Counted from the stretch's first letter, positions 33,968 to 44,415 are shown. The stretch: DNA of 64,000 bases from Diphasiastrum complanatum (GCA_029204225.1 CM055110.1:47144921-47208920), one strand, 5' to 3'. The notes: generated by a model not told the origin, from the letters alone. A program made the numbers and translations.

Positions 33968-36376
33968 ATGGCTAGCTTACCCACTACACCTGCGAGTCAT
34001 TCCGGACCTTCAGATGAACAGTTTGCTGATATGCGTGACTCTCTTACTCTCCTCAGTAGTCGTTTCGACCAAATGATGATCGGTTTTACCACTCTACAGA
34101 CCGGCTTTGCCACTATGCAGTCACAGATTGATTCCTTACAGCCACATGGACCTGGCAAAGCCCCTGTTCATTCATCATTTGGGTCTCCATTTGGACTTCC
34201 ATCCTCGTCTACTTCCTTTGGCGGTGGGCCTCATTTTCCACCTAACCCACCACCCGGTTTTCCACGTCCTACAGCTCCTGAGTCACATTTTCCACGACAT
34301 CTAGCTCCTGAGCCACATTTTGCTCGAGATTTTCGTGATCGGGTACAGCTTGCCACCTATTATGGTTCCTCTGACGGGAACTTGTTAGAGAATTGGTTTG
34401 CAAAGCTTGATACTTATTTTCGGATTTACCCTAAGACTGATCCTCAGAAGATCCAATTAGCCGCCTTACATTTAGATGGACGTGCTGCCACTTGGTGGCG
34501 GGTCTACCGACTTGACCCTGATCGGGACGGTCTCCAGTTATGGCCCTCATTTCCTAGTTCTCATATGTTTCAGGGATTATCCTACCGCATTGGTGATTTT
34601 TCTGGACAGGCAGATCTTTATATCATTCCTCTGGAGTGCTATGACCTTATCCTTGGTGCTGATTGGTTTGCTTCATTGGGAGCGGTTACTTTGGACCTGG
34701 CTCAGCAGACATTGACATTTGTTTATGATGCAGTGACCCACTCACTTGCTGGTATTGATTCTCAGGCAGATTTCCAGCTGATCAGCGGGAAGCAGTTTAT
34801 CCGCAGCCTACCTAAGGCTCATTGTGCAGCTTTATTATGTGTTCAGCGTGCTGCAGCAGATTCTCCAGTGACTACCTCTCCTCCAGCAGCTGTTCCTCAG
34901 GTGATCTCTGACTTATTACATCAGTATGCATTTGTCTCTTCAGAACCTACGACGCTACCACCATTACGTGATGTGAACCACCATATTGATTTGCGTCCTG
35001 GTTCTGCTCCTCCCTCCCGGCCTCCTCACCGTATGTCTAAGTCTGAGCGTGATGAGGTTGAGCTTCAGATTACTGCTTTACTAGATCAGGGCTTTATTGT
35101 TCCTAGTCACAGTCCTTTTGGTGCCCCTGTTCTCCTTGTCAGTAAGAAAGATGGTTCCAAACGCCTTTGCATTGATTATCGTGCCCTCAATAAGTTGACC
35201 ATCCGGAACCAGTATCCTATTCCTCACATGGATGATCTCTTTGACCAGTTAGGCACCTCTCATCTTTTCTCTAAGATAGACTTACGTTCCGGCTATCACC
35301 AGATTAGGATGCATCCTTCGGACGAACACAAGACTGTGTTTCATACCCATCTTGGTTTGTATGAGTTTCGTGTTCTTCCTTTTGGTGTTACTAATGGTCC
35401 ACCTACGTTCCAGAATGTGATGAATAACATCATGCGTCCTCTCCTTGGTCGTTGTGTTTTAGTTTATTTTGATGATATTCTTGTTTTTAGTAAGACTCTT
35501 GATGAGCATGTGTTACATCTTTCATCTGTTTTTCAATTGCTTGTTCATCACCAGTTGTTTGCTAAACTTTCTAAGTGTTCCTTTGCTGTTGTTGAGATTG
35601 AGTTTTTAGGATTTCTCATTTGTGATGGTCGTATTCGTTTGGACCCTCATAAGGTTCGGGCAATCGTTGATTGGCCTGTTTCCACAGATGTCCACCATGT
35701 TCGTATGTTTCTTGGTCTCGCTACTCACCTTCGTCGTCCTGTTCCTCACTTTGCCACTGTGGCTGCCCCTCTTCATGCCCTTTTGAAGAAGTCTAGTGCT
35801 TTTGTTTGGACTTCTGATTGTCAGTTCGCCTTTGACACTCTTCGTCGTGCTGTTGTGGAGGCCTCTGTCCTGTGTTTACCACAGTTTGATCAGAAATTTA
35901 TTGTTGAGACCGATGCTAGTAATGTTGGTTTGGGTGCCTTGCTTCGTCAGTCTCAGTGTATTATTGCTTATGAGTCGCGTCGTTTACGCTCTTATGAGCA
36001 ACGTTATTCTGTCCATGAGAAAGAGCTTCTTACCATTATCTATGCTGTTAAGAAGTGGCGCCATTACCTGTACCGTGTTCCTTTTGATATCGTTACTGAT
36101 CATCAGTCCTTACGTTATCTCTTCTCCCAGCGTGATCTTAGTGATCGTCAGTTTCGTTGGTTGCAGTTTTTACAATCTTTTGATTTTTCTATTTTGTATC
36201 GTCCTGGTCGTGCTAACACTGCTGCTGACGCATTGTCTAGACGTCCTGCTTTATTGAATACCCTTGTTGCCACGATCCCTTCCTGGTTTGATGATCTTCC
36301 ATCTGCTTATCTTACATGTTCTGATTTTCATGATGTTTATAGTTCTGCTCCACCTATATCGTCTTCACCTCAGTAG
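33968..36376 (+). pseudogene. Chromovirus gag-protease-RT-RNase H polyprotein (deleted, stop-terminated)
   Basis: 802 codons. Residues 1-60 are coiled-coil-like, and 70-125 are a Pro/His-rich region with repeated APESHFPR-type units. The retrotransposon gag domain follows (LATYYGSSDGNLLENWFAKL, LHLDGRAATWWRVYRL). Near residue 192 gag jumps to late protease sequence (IIPLECYDLILGADWFASLG), so capsid C-terminus, zinc knuckle and the protease active site are lost. RT is intact by motif: [45 protein letters not shown] and the catalytic VLVYFDDILVFSK (about residue 498). RNase H has IVETDASNVGLGALL (about 647), HEKELLTIIYAV and VTDHQSLRYLF. A TAG at 36374-36376 stops the frame, but it continues in the same phase into integrase. 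Confidence 0.9.
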
Positions 36377-37113
36377 GCTTATTCCATTGTTGACCACCGT
36401 CTTTATCATTATGGTTCTCTTTGTATTCCTAGTTCTTTGGGTATCCGTTCTCAGTTGTTGTCGGATGCTCATTCGTCCCCAGTTGGGGGTCATTTTGGTT
36501 TTGAGAAGTCTTATGCTCGTCTTAAGGATCATTTCTATTGGCCATCCCTTAGGAAAGAGCTTGTTGTACTTATTCGTACCCGTCCTTTCTGCTTACGTAA
36601 TAAGTACTCCCGTGCTAAGTCCGCTGGTTTGCTTCAGAGTTGGCCTATTCCTCACCGCCAGTGGACTGATATTTCTATGGACTTCATCATTGGCCTTCCC
36701 CGCACCCGTCGTGGTCACGATTCATGTATGGTGGTAGTTGACAGGTTCTCGAAACAGGCACATTTCATACCCGTCCGCAGTACTATCACAGCAGAGCAGT
36801 GTGCACGCTTGTTCCTTTCAGAGATATTTCGCCTACATGGGTTTTCTCGTACTATCCTTTTTGATCGGGATAGTAAGTTTACATCATTGTTCTGGACAGA
36901 GCTTATGCGTATATTGGATGTACAGCTTTTTATGGGGTCTGCTCATCATTCTACTTCTGATGGGCAGTCTGAGGTCCTTAACAGGATCCTTGAGGATTAT
37001 TTGCGCCATTTTGTTACTCCTTCAGGGAAGGATTGGGATCAGCACTTATGTTTGGCAGAGTATAGCTATAACAGCTCTGTGCTCGCGAGCTTATTCTCCA
37101 GGCCAGTTCCCAT
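36377..37113 (+). pseudogene. Chromovirus integrase (zinc ligand changed, core truncated)
   Basis: In the same phase as the preceding frame. The zinc-binding domain reads GGHFGFEKSYARLKDHFYWP and then LIRTRPFCLRNK, where the first Cys of the usual C-x-x-C is Arg, a one-base change. The catalytic core has ISMDFIIGLP (Asp), FDRDSKFTSLFW (Asp) and SDGQSEVLNRILEDYL (Glu). After AEYSYNSSV (about 37080) the sequence jumps past about 40 expected codons and changes phase. Confidence 0.88.
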
Positions 37114-37698
37114 TTGCAGCAGGTCCAGCAGCGTTATCAGGCTTCAGTTGATCGTCATCGACGTCATGTTGAGTTTCATGTTGGTGATATGGTATATCTA
37201 CGCCTACGGTTTGCACGTCATCATTTTATTCAGAGCCATGCTTCTACTGAGAAGCTTGCACCACGTTATTATGGGCCTTATTGTATATTGGAGGTTCTTA
37301 GTCCAGTTACATATCGTCTTCAGCTTCCTGCTTCCACACGTGCCTGTGATATATTCCATGTTAGTTTATTACGTGCTGCTATTGAGGATGATGCTCCTCG
37401 TGATGCTGAGTTTCCTACTGCACCGGATCTCTTTCCTTTATTACCTGCTGCTATCCTTCAGGTGTGTTTGCATCATAGTCGACGCCGCCGGCAGATTCAG
37501 TTCCTAGTCCAGTGGGATGGTCGTCCTGTTGAGGAGGCCACATGGGAGCCTATTGATGTCTTTTATCATACACCGTCACTTGCGGATCAGGCTCGTGCTT
37601 TTGCCGCACTTGTTGATTCCTCTACATCAGCTGTTGCTCCAGTTGTTACTACACCAGATGCTATTCCAGTTGATCCTCCAGGGCTTGCTGTTACTTGA
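37075..37698 (+). pseudogene. Integrase C-terminal domain plus chromodomain
   Basis: The frame from before 37114 carries VEFHVGDMVYLRLRFARHHF, KLAPRYYGPYCILEVLSPVT (GPY/F module) and IFHVSLLRAA. It then has a chromodomain: FLVQWDGRPVEEATWEP with the VxWxG and ATWE signatures (about 37501-37550). Integrase chromodomains direct chromoviruses to particular chromatin. A short Ala/Pro/Val-rich tail ends at TGA 37696-37698, 44 bases before the 3' LTR. Confidence 0.88.
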
Positions 37699-37742
37699 TC
37701 CAGTCCTTTATGGCAGTTGGGTCTTATTTTTGTGTCGGGGAG

Positions 37743-38192
37743 AGTTATGGACTCGGCTCATTACATTCGCCATGTCCATTTACATTTACTTTACTTTATG
37801 CATAGGCAGGCTTTGGGCCCTTTTTTATTCATTATTTGACATTTAGACTATATGGTTGGCCTTGGGCCCTATTATTGACATTTAGACCATATTATTGGCC
37901 TTGGGTCCTATGATTCACTATATTGGTTATTGGTCATATTACTGAGAGTGGGGGCCTTCTTGGAGGGCGCACTATTTTCCCTCTCAGTTTGGCCCTAGCC
38001 ACTGGAAGCTTCCTTTCAGGGCTTCCTCTTGGCTATAAGTAGGGATTCTGTGTCATTTGTTACTTGGCTTATGATATGATCTCCTTCTTTAGTCTCTTTA
38101 AGCTTTCTCTCTCCTGCTTTCTAGGGTTAAGTCTTGCTTATGTGATGCTTTCATAGACTAAATCTAGATCAGCCGTGGCTACGTTCATAACT
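37743..38192 (+). repeat. 3' LTR of chromovirus
   Basis: 450 bp, agttatgg...cataact, preceded by gtgtcggggag as a short purine tract. It differs from the 5' LTR at four substitutions and one T deletion. Confidence 0.93.
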
Positions 38193-38197
38193 ATATG
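38193..38197. repeat. Target-site duplication ATATG (right)
   Basis: Matches 32493-32497. Confidence 0.85.
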
Positions 38198-38640
38198 CTG
38201 CAAAATCCCCTTTCAGTTGTCCATTTTCTTCCCAAGGCAGCTTGATTTCATCCTTCAATGTCTTCATCTCTAATTTTAGCACATTCGCTTCATACACAAG
38301 GAAATCTTGAAAAGCTTTGGAAGGAGTGTAAGTCGCCGTAGCAAAAAGATTGGACGATATTGGAGATGGAAGAAGAGCTGGCGGAGACGGCGAAGCAAGT
38401 AGAACGGCCGACAGAGAAGGCGGCGGGGTGGATGCTGCTCCGTCAACAAGCAGTTGGGCAGGCGGCACTGCCCTTGCTGCAGGTGTCTCTGTAGCTGCAG
38501 CTGCCAGCACTATTGCAGGCAGCGCTGCACTGTAGGCAGCGCTGTAGTGGCGGCTGCTACTGCTGCGTGGGAGAAGCTGGAGGCAGGGGGGAGCTAGCTC
38601 CCCCTCTCTTTTTTGGAGCCATAAAGGAGGTGGTGCAAGG
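38198..38640 (-). pseudogene. Ala/Pro-rich plus coiled-coil coding relic, upstream piece
   Basis: On the minus strand an ATG at about 38622 opens MAPKKRGGASSPLPPASP. After a TAG and frame change, the 38169-38510 frame reads an Ala/Pro/Ser-rich stretch, then PSKAFQDFLVYEANVLKLEM and KTLKDEIKLPWEENGQLKGD, which is probably coiled coil. Its coding continuity resumes at 32497 across the chromovirus. I do not recognise the family. A gag-like or small host protein are both possible. Confidence 0.4.
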
Positions 38641-38648
38641 AGAGCAGC

Positions 38649-38650
<2 letters not shown>

Positions 38651-38715
<65 letters not shown>
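38651..38715. repeat. (GA)n microsatellite
   Basis: A pure GA run of about 65 bases directly upstream, in minus sense, of the MAPKKRG start. Confidence 0.98.
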
Positions 38716-38716
<1 letters not shown>

Positions 38717-39249
38717 ACTTTATTAACGTCTTTTAATGCCAAAAGGCATATAAGATCAAATAAGTACATCTCAAGTGTGATACTGTGATAGATACTGAAA
38801 GGGGCATATAAATGTTTCCATAAACAAACGACAACTACTAGCTAAAATGATTGGTCTATCAAGATTGGACAAAATCTCTAAACTACCCTTAGACATGGAA
38901 GTCTAAAATATGGTACAATGGGGTGTCGTATAACTATACAATAATCGTCTGAACTGTAAAATAGATCATGTCACCACAAGACCGTTGCTGAAGAAAGCAA
39001 GGATAGAAGAAGATGCAGGTGCTTCTGCTGAAGCAGTGGGCCGACGCCCATGGGAGTACCATGATAGCTGATGACCCTAGTGATGAAGTTGCTGAGAAGA
39101 GAGAAAAGCTGTGTGTGGATAACGTGAAACTGGACGACTCATCACTCTCTGGATGTACGTGATCAACTTGGAAATAGCCTCAACACGTAGTGGAATGACG
39201 TCAAACTCAGCAAGTATAACCTGGTGAGGAACAAATTGTTTGGCTCGAA
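38716..39249. other. No feature assigned
   Basis: Sequence between the microsatellite and the LINE relic, possibly the LINE 3' end. No motif recognised. Confidence 0.4.
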
Positions 39250-40222
39250 TCATGCGTGCAAGCATACTGATCTGTAGACGAGAAATGCTAGTCTACTCTG
39301 ACTCATGCCTCCACTGCATACATAACTGTGGGTGCAACACTAGTATCAAATAGGTTGCACTTGCTCGGGGCATCTTGAATGTGCTTCCTAAAACAAAAGT
39401 GTTCAAGACTAACTAGCGCAACATTCCTCTTACGTAGTCTAGTTGTGGCAGCATGTCTCATACTGAAAGCTGGACCAGTGAAGGAAGTCCCCAAATAAGT
39501 TTAAGAGGTTGCCACCTCAATTGGTTGTCCCCCTAGAGTGAACATCTATCGCTGCAAAAAGTTCTAGAGGTATTAGAGATCATAATCTGGGTTTTCCTGG
39601 TATGCACAGTCAAACCAAATAAGTCTCCAAAAACCTATAATGTGTCCAAGTGCCGCTGCAACCCCTTGCCAAACGCAGAAAGCAAGGCCACATCTTTAGC
39701 ATAAAACAAATGGAAATGAGTATATCACCAAGCCTGTAGCCAATACCAGCATCCTGATTGATGGCTCTCTCAAGCTCATCAATATACAAACCAAAGAGTG
39801 TGCGGGAGAGGGAACCTTGCTTCACCCCAATAGTGCTCCTAACTCTCTCTGAGAGACCTTCATCTAATCTAAAGCATCCCCAAACCTGCTCATAGAGCAC
39901 CACGACAGCCAATATGGAAAAATCATGATCTCTCAGCCTTTGGATAAGCATATGACGTGGGACATAGTCAAACACTTTCCGGAAATCCACAAAACAACAA
40001 TATACTCGCTCATGTCTGGAGCTAGCTTCCTCAATAATAGCCCGAAGAGTGAAGACATGATTAGTGGTGGAGTGCTATGTCCTGAAGCCAATCTGACCCA
40101 AAGCATGTAACCTCCGTGTCTTTACCTCATCACCGTCTGAAGGATAGTGCCATAAAGTTTAGCCACAATATGCCCAAGCATAATGGTGCGATAGTTATCA
40201 AGTTTCAGGGGTCACCATGTAA
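39250..40222 (-). pseudogene. Non-LTR (LINE) reverse transcriptase relic
   Basis: Read on the minus strand from 40222: NYRTIMLGHIVAKLYGTIL, GFRT-stop-HSTTNHVFTL, RAIIEEASSRHERVYCCFVD, FRKVFDYVPRHMLIQRL, GVKQGSLSRTLFGLYIDELE and HLFYAKDVALLSAFGKGLQ. Near 39303 it reads LFDTSVAPTVMYAVEAW. These match, in order, RT motifs of LINE elements (FVDFRKAFD, GVKQG-x-LSP-x-LF-x-LYIDELE, YADDVALL, LFD-x-x-x-x-P-x-x-x-YG-x-E-x-W). The catalytic YADD is YAKD, and frames change at least twice. Endonuclease and 5' parts are missing because the 40250-40745 LTR begins just upstream. Confidence 0.85.
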
Positions 40223-40249
40223 TAGAATCCCCATCGTCATGCCGGTCAT

Positions 40250-40745
40250 TGCTAAAGCACAAACAAGTGACGAACGCTACATTACCACCCAACCATAGAG
40301 GTACTGCCACCTCACCCCCGTGCACTAGAGATATAGACCACCATCAAGCAAGCTCGGATCTCATGTAAGCCATGGTGTCCCATACCAGCATGCCTTACCC
40401 TCGACCCTTACCTACCTACATCCTGAGGCCTAGATACTCGTCCTGACCTGACCACCAGTGGAAGAGCTCTTCATTCTCCAGGAGAGAATGAATACCCAGC
40501 TCATGGAGATCCACCTCTATATACATAGTCCAGGTGGGTCATCTCCCTCCATAGGAGTCACGCATGACTAACGACACGCGACAGTTGTGCACATTGACGC
40601 GGGTCCATAACAACGAGTCACCGCGTGCCAATGAGACATTGACACGTGGCACCCAAAAGACCTATAGCTCCAGTTCAGCGTTCCATCCCATAATTGAGAC
40701 TGTCACCTCAAGTTTCCTGTTGCGTACCCTTATGGGTACGTAACA
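40250..40745 (-). repeat. LTR, minus sense, of gypsy family D
   Basis: Read on the minus strand it begins tgttacgtacccataagg (40745) and ends gtgctttagca (40250), 496 bp with TG...CA. It is preceded in minus sense by the purine tract aaagggggagggaa, so it is a 3' LTR. It aligns throughout with the plus-sense LTR at 50182-50675, with about 20 differences, mostly C/T transitions. TATA-like tatgtatatagagg lies near the middle. cacgtg and acgcgg boxes are present. Confidence 0.92.
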
Positions 40746-41456
40746 TTCCCTCCCCCTTTAAGAGTCTCCTCCTAATGGGAGTAAGCCAGGGAAGTTCAGT
40801 CTTAAATAGTCCTCTCTCTCCCAAGTGTCCTCGTCATCTGTCTTACCTTTCCAACGTACGAGAAACTCAGAAACCAGACGGTTTCGTGACGACGAACGTC
40901 AACAACTTTTTCTGGTACATTAGGAACAAAGGTAGACAGATCCTCGAGCTCAACTAGTTCACCTTTGGGAATTAGGGAATCCTTCCTACTAAGTCGTTCT
41001 TGTGAACGACTTACATGGAAAACAAGATGAACCCCAACCCCAATCGGAAGATCTAGCTGATACGCGACCGGGTTGAGTTTCTTTACAACCTTATAAGGTC
41101 CGCTATATCAAGGAGATAGCTTATGGCATTTTCCCGTCCGGAGTACCTTCGAATCCTTAGGGATTTTAAGATACACCCAGGTTCCGACCTCAATATCCCG
41201 AGGTGAACGACCGCAATTAGCATAAAACTGAGCTCTATCCTGAGCGGTTTTCATGCTTTCCTTGGCCACTAGCAGCATTTCTTGCACATGAAATTTACTG
41301 CAGCTTGCACCTTGAGACCTTTGAGTCCGACCGAAACTGGAGAACGCGGCTGAAAGCCATACAATAGCATAAAAGGACTGAATCCGGTGGCATAATGCTT
41401 AGCACTATTGTGCGCGAACTCAACTAAAGGGAGATACATTTCCCAGTCAGACTGTC
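40746..41456 (-). pseudogene. Family D integrase C-terminus and chromodomain
   Basis: Minus frames read EFAHNSAKHYATGFSPFMLL and GFQPRSPVSVGLKG (41269-41456). After frame changes come AQDRAQFYANCGRSPRDIEV, GTWVYLKIPKDSK, a GPY/F module (YSGPYKVVKKLNPVAYQLDL) and a chromodomain (LVRWKGKTDDEDTWERED, about 40810-40870). It continues the integrase at 47700-48212. The young chromovirus at 41457-47694 separates the two. It ends at the purine tract of the minus-sense LTR. Confidence 0.85.
41452..41456. repeat. Target-site duplication CTGTC (left)
   Basis: ctgtc precedes the 5' LTR and recurs at 47695-47699 after the 3' LTR. Confidence 0.95.
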
Positions 41457-41814
41457 TGTTACGAGCTCGTAACCAGTGCCGAACCCTAGAGAACACAGAT
41501 AGGTCAGATACCACAGTCAGGGTCGTGTCCAGCGTACATGACCAACAGGGCAAGACAGTGTGAGTAGTGTGCCCCAGCACGGTCCATAGCCATGGCGGGC
41601 CTAACACAGCCTAGGGACCCTGTCAGCAGGATAGGGCCCCCAGTTGGGTCCCGACGTGTAGTCGGCCACGTCAGTGCCACGTGGCCGACACTTGGCAGTA
41701 GCATGCTACCAGTCCTCACACTGGGCTAGGAGGGGCTTACTCTATATCAGGGAGTAGGCAAGGTTGGGTGGATCAGTTAGTGTTTGCCCTACTGTGGTGT
41801 TAGGATCTATTACA
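41457..41814 (+). repeat. 5' LTR of young chromovirus
   Basis: 358 bp, tgttacgagctcgtaacc...ctattaca. The first 18 bases contain a palindrome (ttacgagctcgtaa). Differences from the 3' LTR: T/C in gacgtg-t/c-agtcgg and C/T in cttgg-c/t-agtag, both transitions. TATA-like ctctatatcagg at about 41740. Confidence 0.97.
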
Positions 41815-41815
41815 C

Positions 41816-41827
41816 TGGTATCAGAGC
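41816..41827 (+). promoter_or_regulatory. Primer-binding site (initiator Met-tRNA)
   Basis: tggtatcagagc one base after the 5' LTR, an exact match to the usual plant initiator Met-tRNA complement. Confidence 0.95.
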
Positions 41828-42524
41828 CATCTCCATCCTAGGGAGTTCAGGACAGTAGTAGAGAAAGCTATCAGAAGATAGGAAGTGTTTCTCAGATTCT
41901 CAGAGAGGAATAGAGGAGGAGGATCGCTGTAGGAGCAGCCTTCAAACTTCTGATTTCCACTGAGAAATCACAGTAGCAAGGAGTCAGATTCCAAGTGTAG
42001 GTAACTCGCTGAAAAAACAGCTGTTTCCCACTGAGTTGAGAGGATTCTCTATAGTTTTCCCAGCGAAATTAGAGTAGGAAGAAGCCAGCACCTCCATCGC
42101 TGTACAGTCAGAGACCTACATCCGATTTCCAGGGAAAAAGTTACTGGTTCTCAGCGAGTTTGAAGCCAAAAAGGAGGAGCAGGGCCAGCGCTGCCAGTAC
42201 TTCTGAAAATCTGGCTTTTCAACAAGTTTTTGGGCCCCAACGTCAGAGATTTGGAGCAAGAGGATTCCTATCAGACCAGCGAGCTACTATCATCAAAAAA
42301 CCGGGAAATTTAGCACCGTTTTGAAGCTTCAAACTGGCATTTTTCGGAACAGCAGGTCTGAAATTTTGGGGAAAAGAGCTGAAAGGGTTCCTCTTCATTC
42401 TTTCTTTGGAAGTACAGTCCTCAGAAACAGCTAAGTCATCTTTCCTTTCCCTTGTACAGTTGTAAATTAGTCTTTTAGACTTTTTTCCTTCAGAAGTTAA
42501 GGTAGCTCTCTTTCAGTTTCGAAG
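41828..42524 (+). other. Untranslated leader of young chromovirus
   Basis: About 700 bases without a sustained frame, with several imperfect copies of tctcagcgag/cccagcgaa words. It probably contains the dimerisation and packaging signal. Confidence 0.7.
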
Positions 42525-43463
42525 ATGACCACTCCTCAGGGACCTGATCAACCCCAGGAGAGAGGCTTCGACGAACTTGAAACAGAAGCCTTGGCTTACA
42601 GAAAAGGGAAGGAACCCATGGAAGTAGAAGAACAGGAACAGTTCGCCGAAGAACTCGACGAACTGGTTACCAAGGAGCAGTTCCTCCAATTGGTAACAGA
42701 AGTGGATGAACTGAAGCTGGCATTAGCCAATTTCAAGTCCAGTGTGGACGACTCGTTCGCTGAACTCAAAAACTTGATTTTGAGCTCCGCGAAAGGAAGC
42801 CTTCCCTCCACTTCTCAGTTATCCCCTTCTCCACTTCCATCAGTTTCGGGTGAGACTTTACGGTCTCACCCCAGTGTTTTTAAAGATTTAAAGCCTCCTA
42901 CTTTTAATGGGGAAGAGAAGGATAGAAATGCAGATATCCTACAAACCTTCCTCAGCAAATGGAAGAACATTCATGCTCTTAAACAGACCCCTGACCATTT
43001 GCAAGCAATTGAGGCCAGTCTTTCTTTAGGGCCTATGGCCTATAAGTGGTGGTTAAATCTCCAGGAGACTGGGCAGACTCCCCGGTCATGGAAAGCTTTT
43101 GAAGAAGCTTTCCTAAGAGAATTTCTACCAGAGAATGAACTTGATAGAGCCTGGGAAGCCTGGGAAAGAACAGTAATGGACAAGTCCCTCATCCAATATA
43201 TCTCGCAGTATCGAGAGGCAATTTTAAAGATTAAAAATATGGATGACTATCAAAAAATCAGGGGATTTGTCCGTGGCCTCAAAGATGAATATAAAGTAGA
43301 GGTCCAGAGAAACTCGCCTACTACCCTTGAGCAAGCTCTCAGATATGCTCAAATCTATGATGATTCAGTGGGTAGGAAGAGAGCGAGTCAGCAACCACTT
43401 TCTGAGCAGCTTCCTCAGAAAGACTTTCAATTTAAAAAGAAATTTTTAAAAAGAAATTTTTAA
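42525..43463 (+). pseudogene. Chromovirus gag (capsid part)
   Basis: A 312-codon frame starting MTTPQGPDQPQERGFDELET. Residues 40-90 are a Glu/Leu-rich coiled coil, 95-120 a Ser/Pro linker, and about 120-270 the retrotransposon gag domain (LKPPTFNGEEKDRNADILQT, LGPMAYKWWLNLQETG, WKAFEEAFLREFLPENELDR, YISQYREAILKI, GFVRGLKDEYKVEVQ). Gag assembles the cytoplasmic particle that packages the RNA. A premature TAA at 43461-43463 follows a duplicated 14-base unit. The next frame (phase -1) carries on with the basic region and zinc knuckle. The start is the first ATG after the leader with full coiled coil. Confidence 0.9.
43434..43461 (+). repeat. 14-bp tandem duplication breaking gag
   Basis: aaaaagaaattttt occurs at 43434-43447 and again at 43448-43461. 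The unit length is not a multiple of three and shifts the frame by -1. The junction creates a t tta aaa heptamer (43445-43451) in the gag phase, the X XXY YYZ form of a -1 slip site. Confidence 0.9.
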
Positions 43464-44415
43464 AAAGAAAGAAAGAAGATAAATTTAAAGGTGAAGCTCC
43501 TCAGAAACGCCCTTCACTCATACAGCCCTTAAAACCAGATGATTTTGAGAAAGCCAAACAAGAACGTTTGTGCTTTGTGTGTATGGGCAAGGGACACACA
43601 GTCAGACAGTGTCCCAAGGGGCCTTTCACTAAAAAAGATAAGAAAGATAAAAAACAAGTTCATCTTGTTCAGACTGTATGTTTCCCCAGTGACTCGGCAG
43701 CTTCCGAGATCAAAGTGTATCATGAAGATCATGAACACTGTTGCCAGCTGACCTCTGCAATGCTAGCGAGACCCTTCAGCTTTGGGCCGCATGACCTAGT
43801 ACGTATGCATGGGAAAGTTGGTAACCAGTCAGTAAGAGTCATGGTTGATGATGGGGCAACCCATAATTTCATCAACCACACCCTGGTTAAAAAGCTTAAA
43901 CTACCAGAAGTACCTAGTCAGCATAGGTACATAGTTTCATTAGCTAAGGGTGAAGATAAAAAAATATGGGAAACTATGGTAAGTAAGTTAAATCTTGGTA
44001 TTCAGGGGTACCAAGATCAAATAAACTTTCAGATAATGCACCTGGATCGAACAAACATTGTTCTCGGGAGAGATTGGCTCTACAGTTTAGGACCTTCCCT
44101 CCACAGAAACTATCAGGAGAACACCCTCAGCTTTCAGTATAAAGGCCGAGAGATCCAGTTGCATGGGGAGCATGATGTTCCCAACAGCCCTATGGTCTGC
44201 AGTTCAGAGCTCTGTCAGCTAATCGGAGACGAAGACCATCAGGTATTCTTATGTGACTTTCAGTTTATTCCTGAAGTTTCTATTTCCAGTTCTATTCAGC
44301 AGAAAATCAGTAAATTAGAAACTTTATTGTCTAAATTTAAAGATGTTTTTCCTGAAGATTTGCCACATGGTTTACCACCTAGCAGAGAGGTAGATCATGT
44401 AATAAACCTAGACCA
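43464..44415 (+). pseudogene. Chromovirus nucleocapsid and protease
   Basis: Phase -1 to gag, open from before 43464 (Lys/Arg/Glu-rich) to about 44411. It includes the zinc knuckle LCFVCMGKGHTVRQCPKG (C-x2-C-x4-H-x4-C, about 43570-43620) and a basic tail. The protease follows, with VRVMVDDGATHNFINHTL (catalytic D-D-G-A-T box, about 43840) and IVLGRDWLYSLG. Retropepsins cut the polyprotein after particle assembly. A single-base loss near 44411, in the segment where families have INLxPGTxPVxxxPYR, shifts phase before RT. The frame then ends at a TAA (44474-44476). Confidence 0.9.

Larger units (their letters stand above)
32498..38192 (+). mobile_element. Young chromovirus (Ty3/gypsy) with AG...CT LTR termini, internally deleted
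   Basis: Complete boundaries: 5' LTR 32498-32948, primer site 32949-32960, gag-protease-RT-RNase H frame 33968-36376, integrase, chromodomain end 37698, 3' LTR 37743-38192 and flanking ATATG duplications. LTRs differ at four bases and one indel in 450, so insertion is recent. It is defective: gag C-terminus with nucleocapsid and the N-terminal protease are deleted near 34545, an in-frame TAG ends the RNase H frame, one integrase zinc ligand is changed, and integrase is deleted and frameshifted near 37081. Movement would need enzymes from a relative. Confidence 0.93.

Noticed and set aside
36264-36737. Very hydrophobic 157-codon frame (also 35796-36257) suggesting a membrane protein
   Set aside because: It is the shifted phase of the integrase and RNase H coding sequence. 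Leu/Val richness comes from T-rich codons.
41504-41719. Minus-strand frame duplicated at 47384-47599
   Set aside because: It is duplicated only because it lies within the two LTRs of the young chromovirus. No protein motif.
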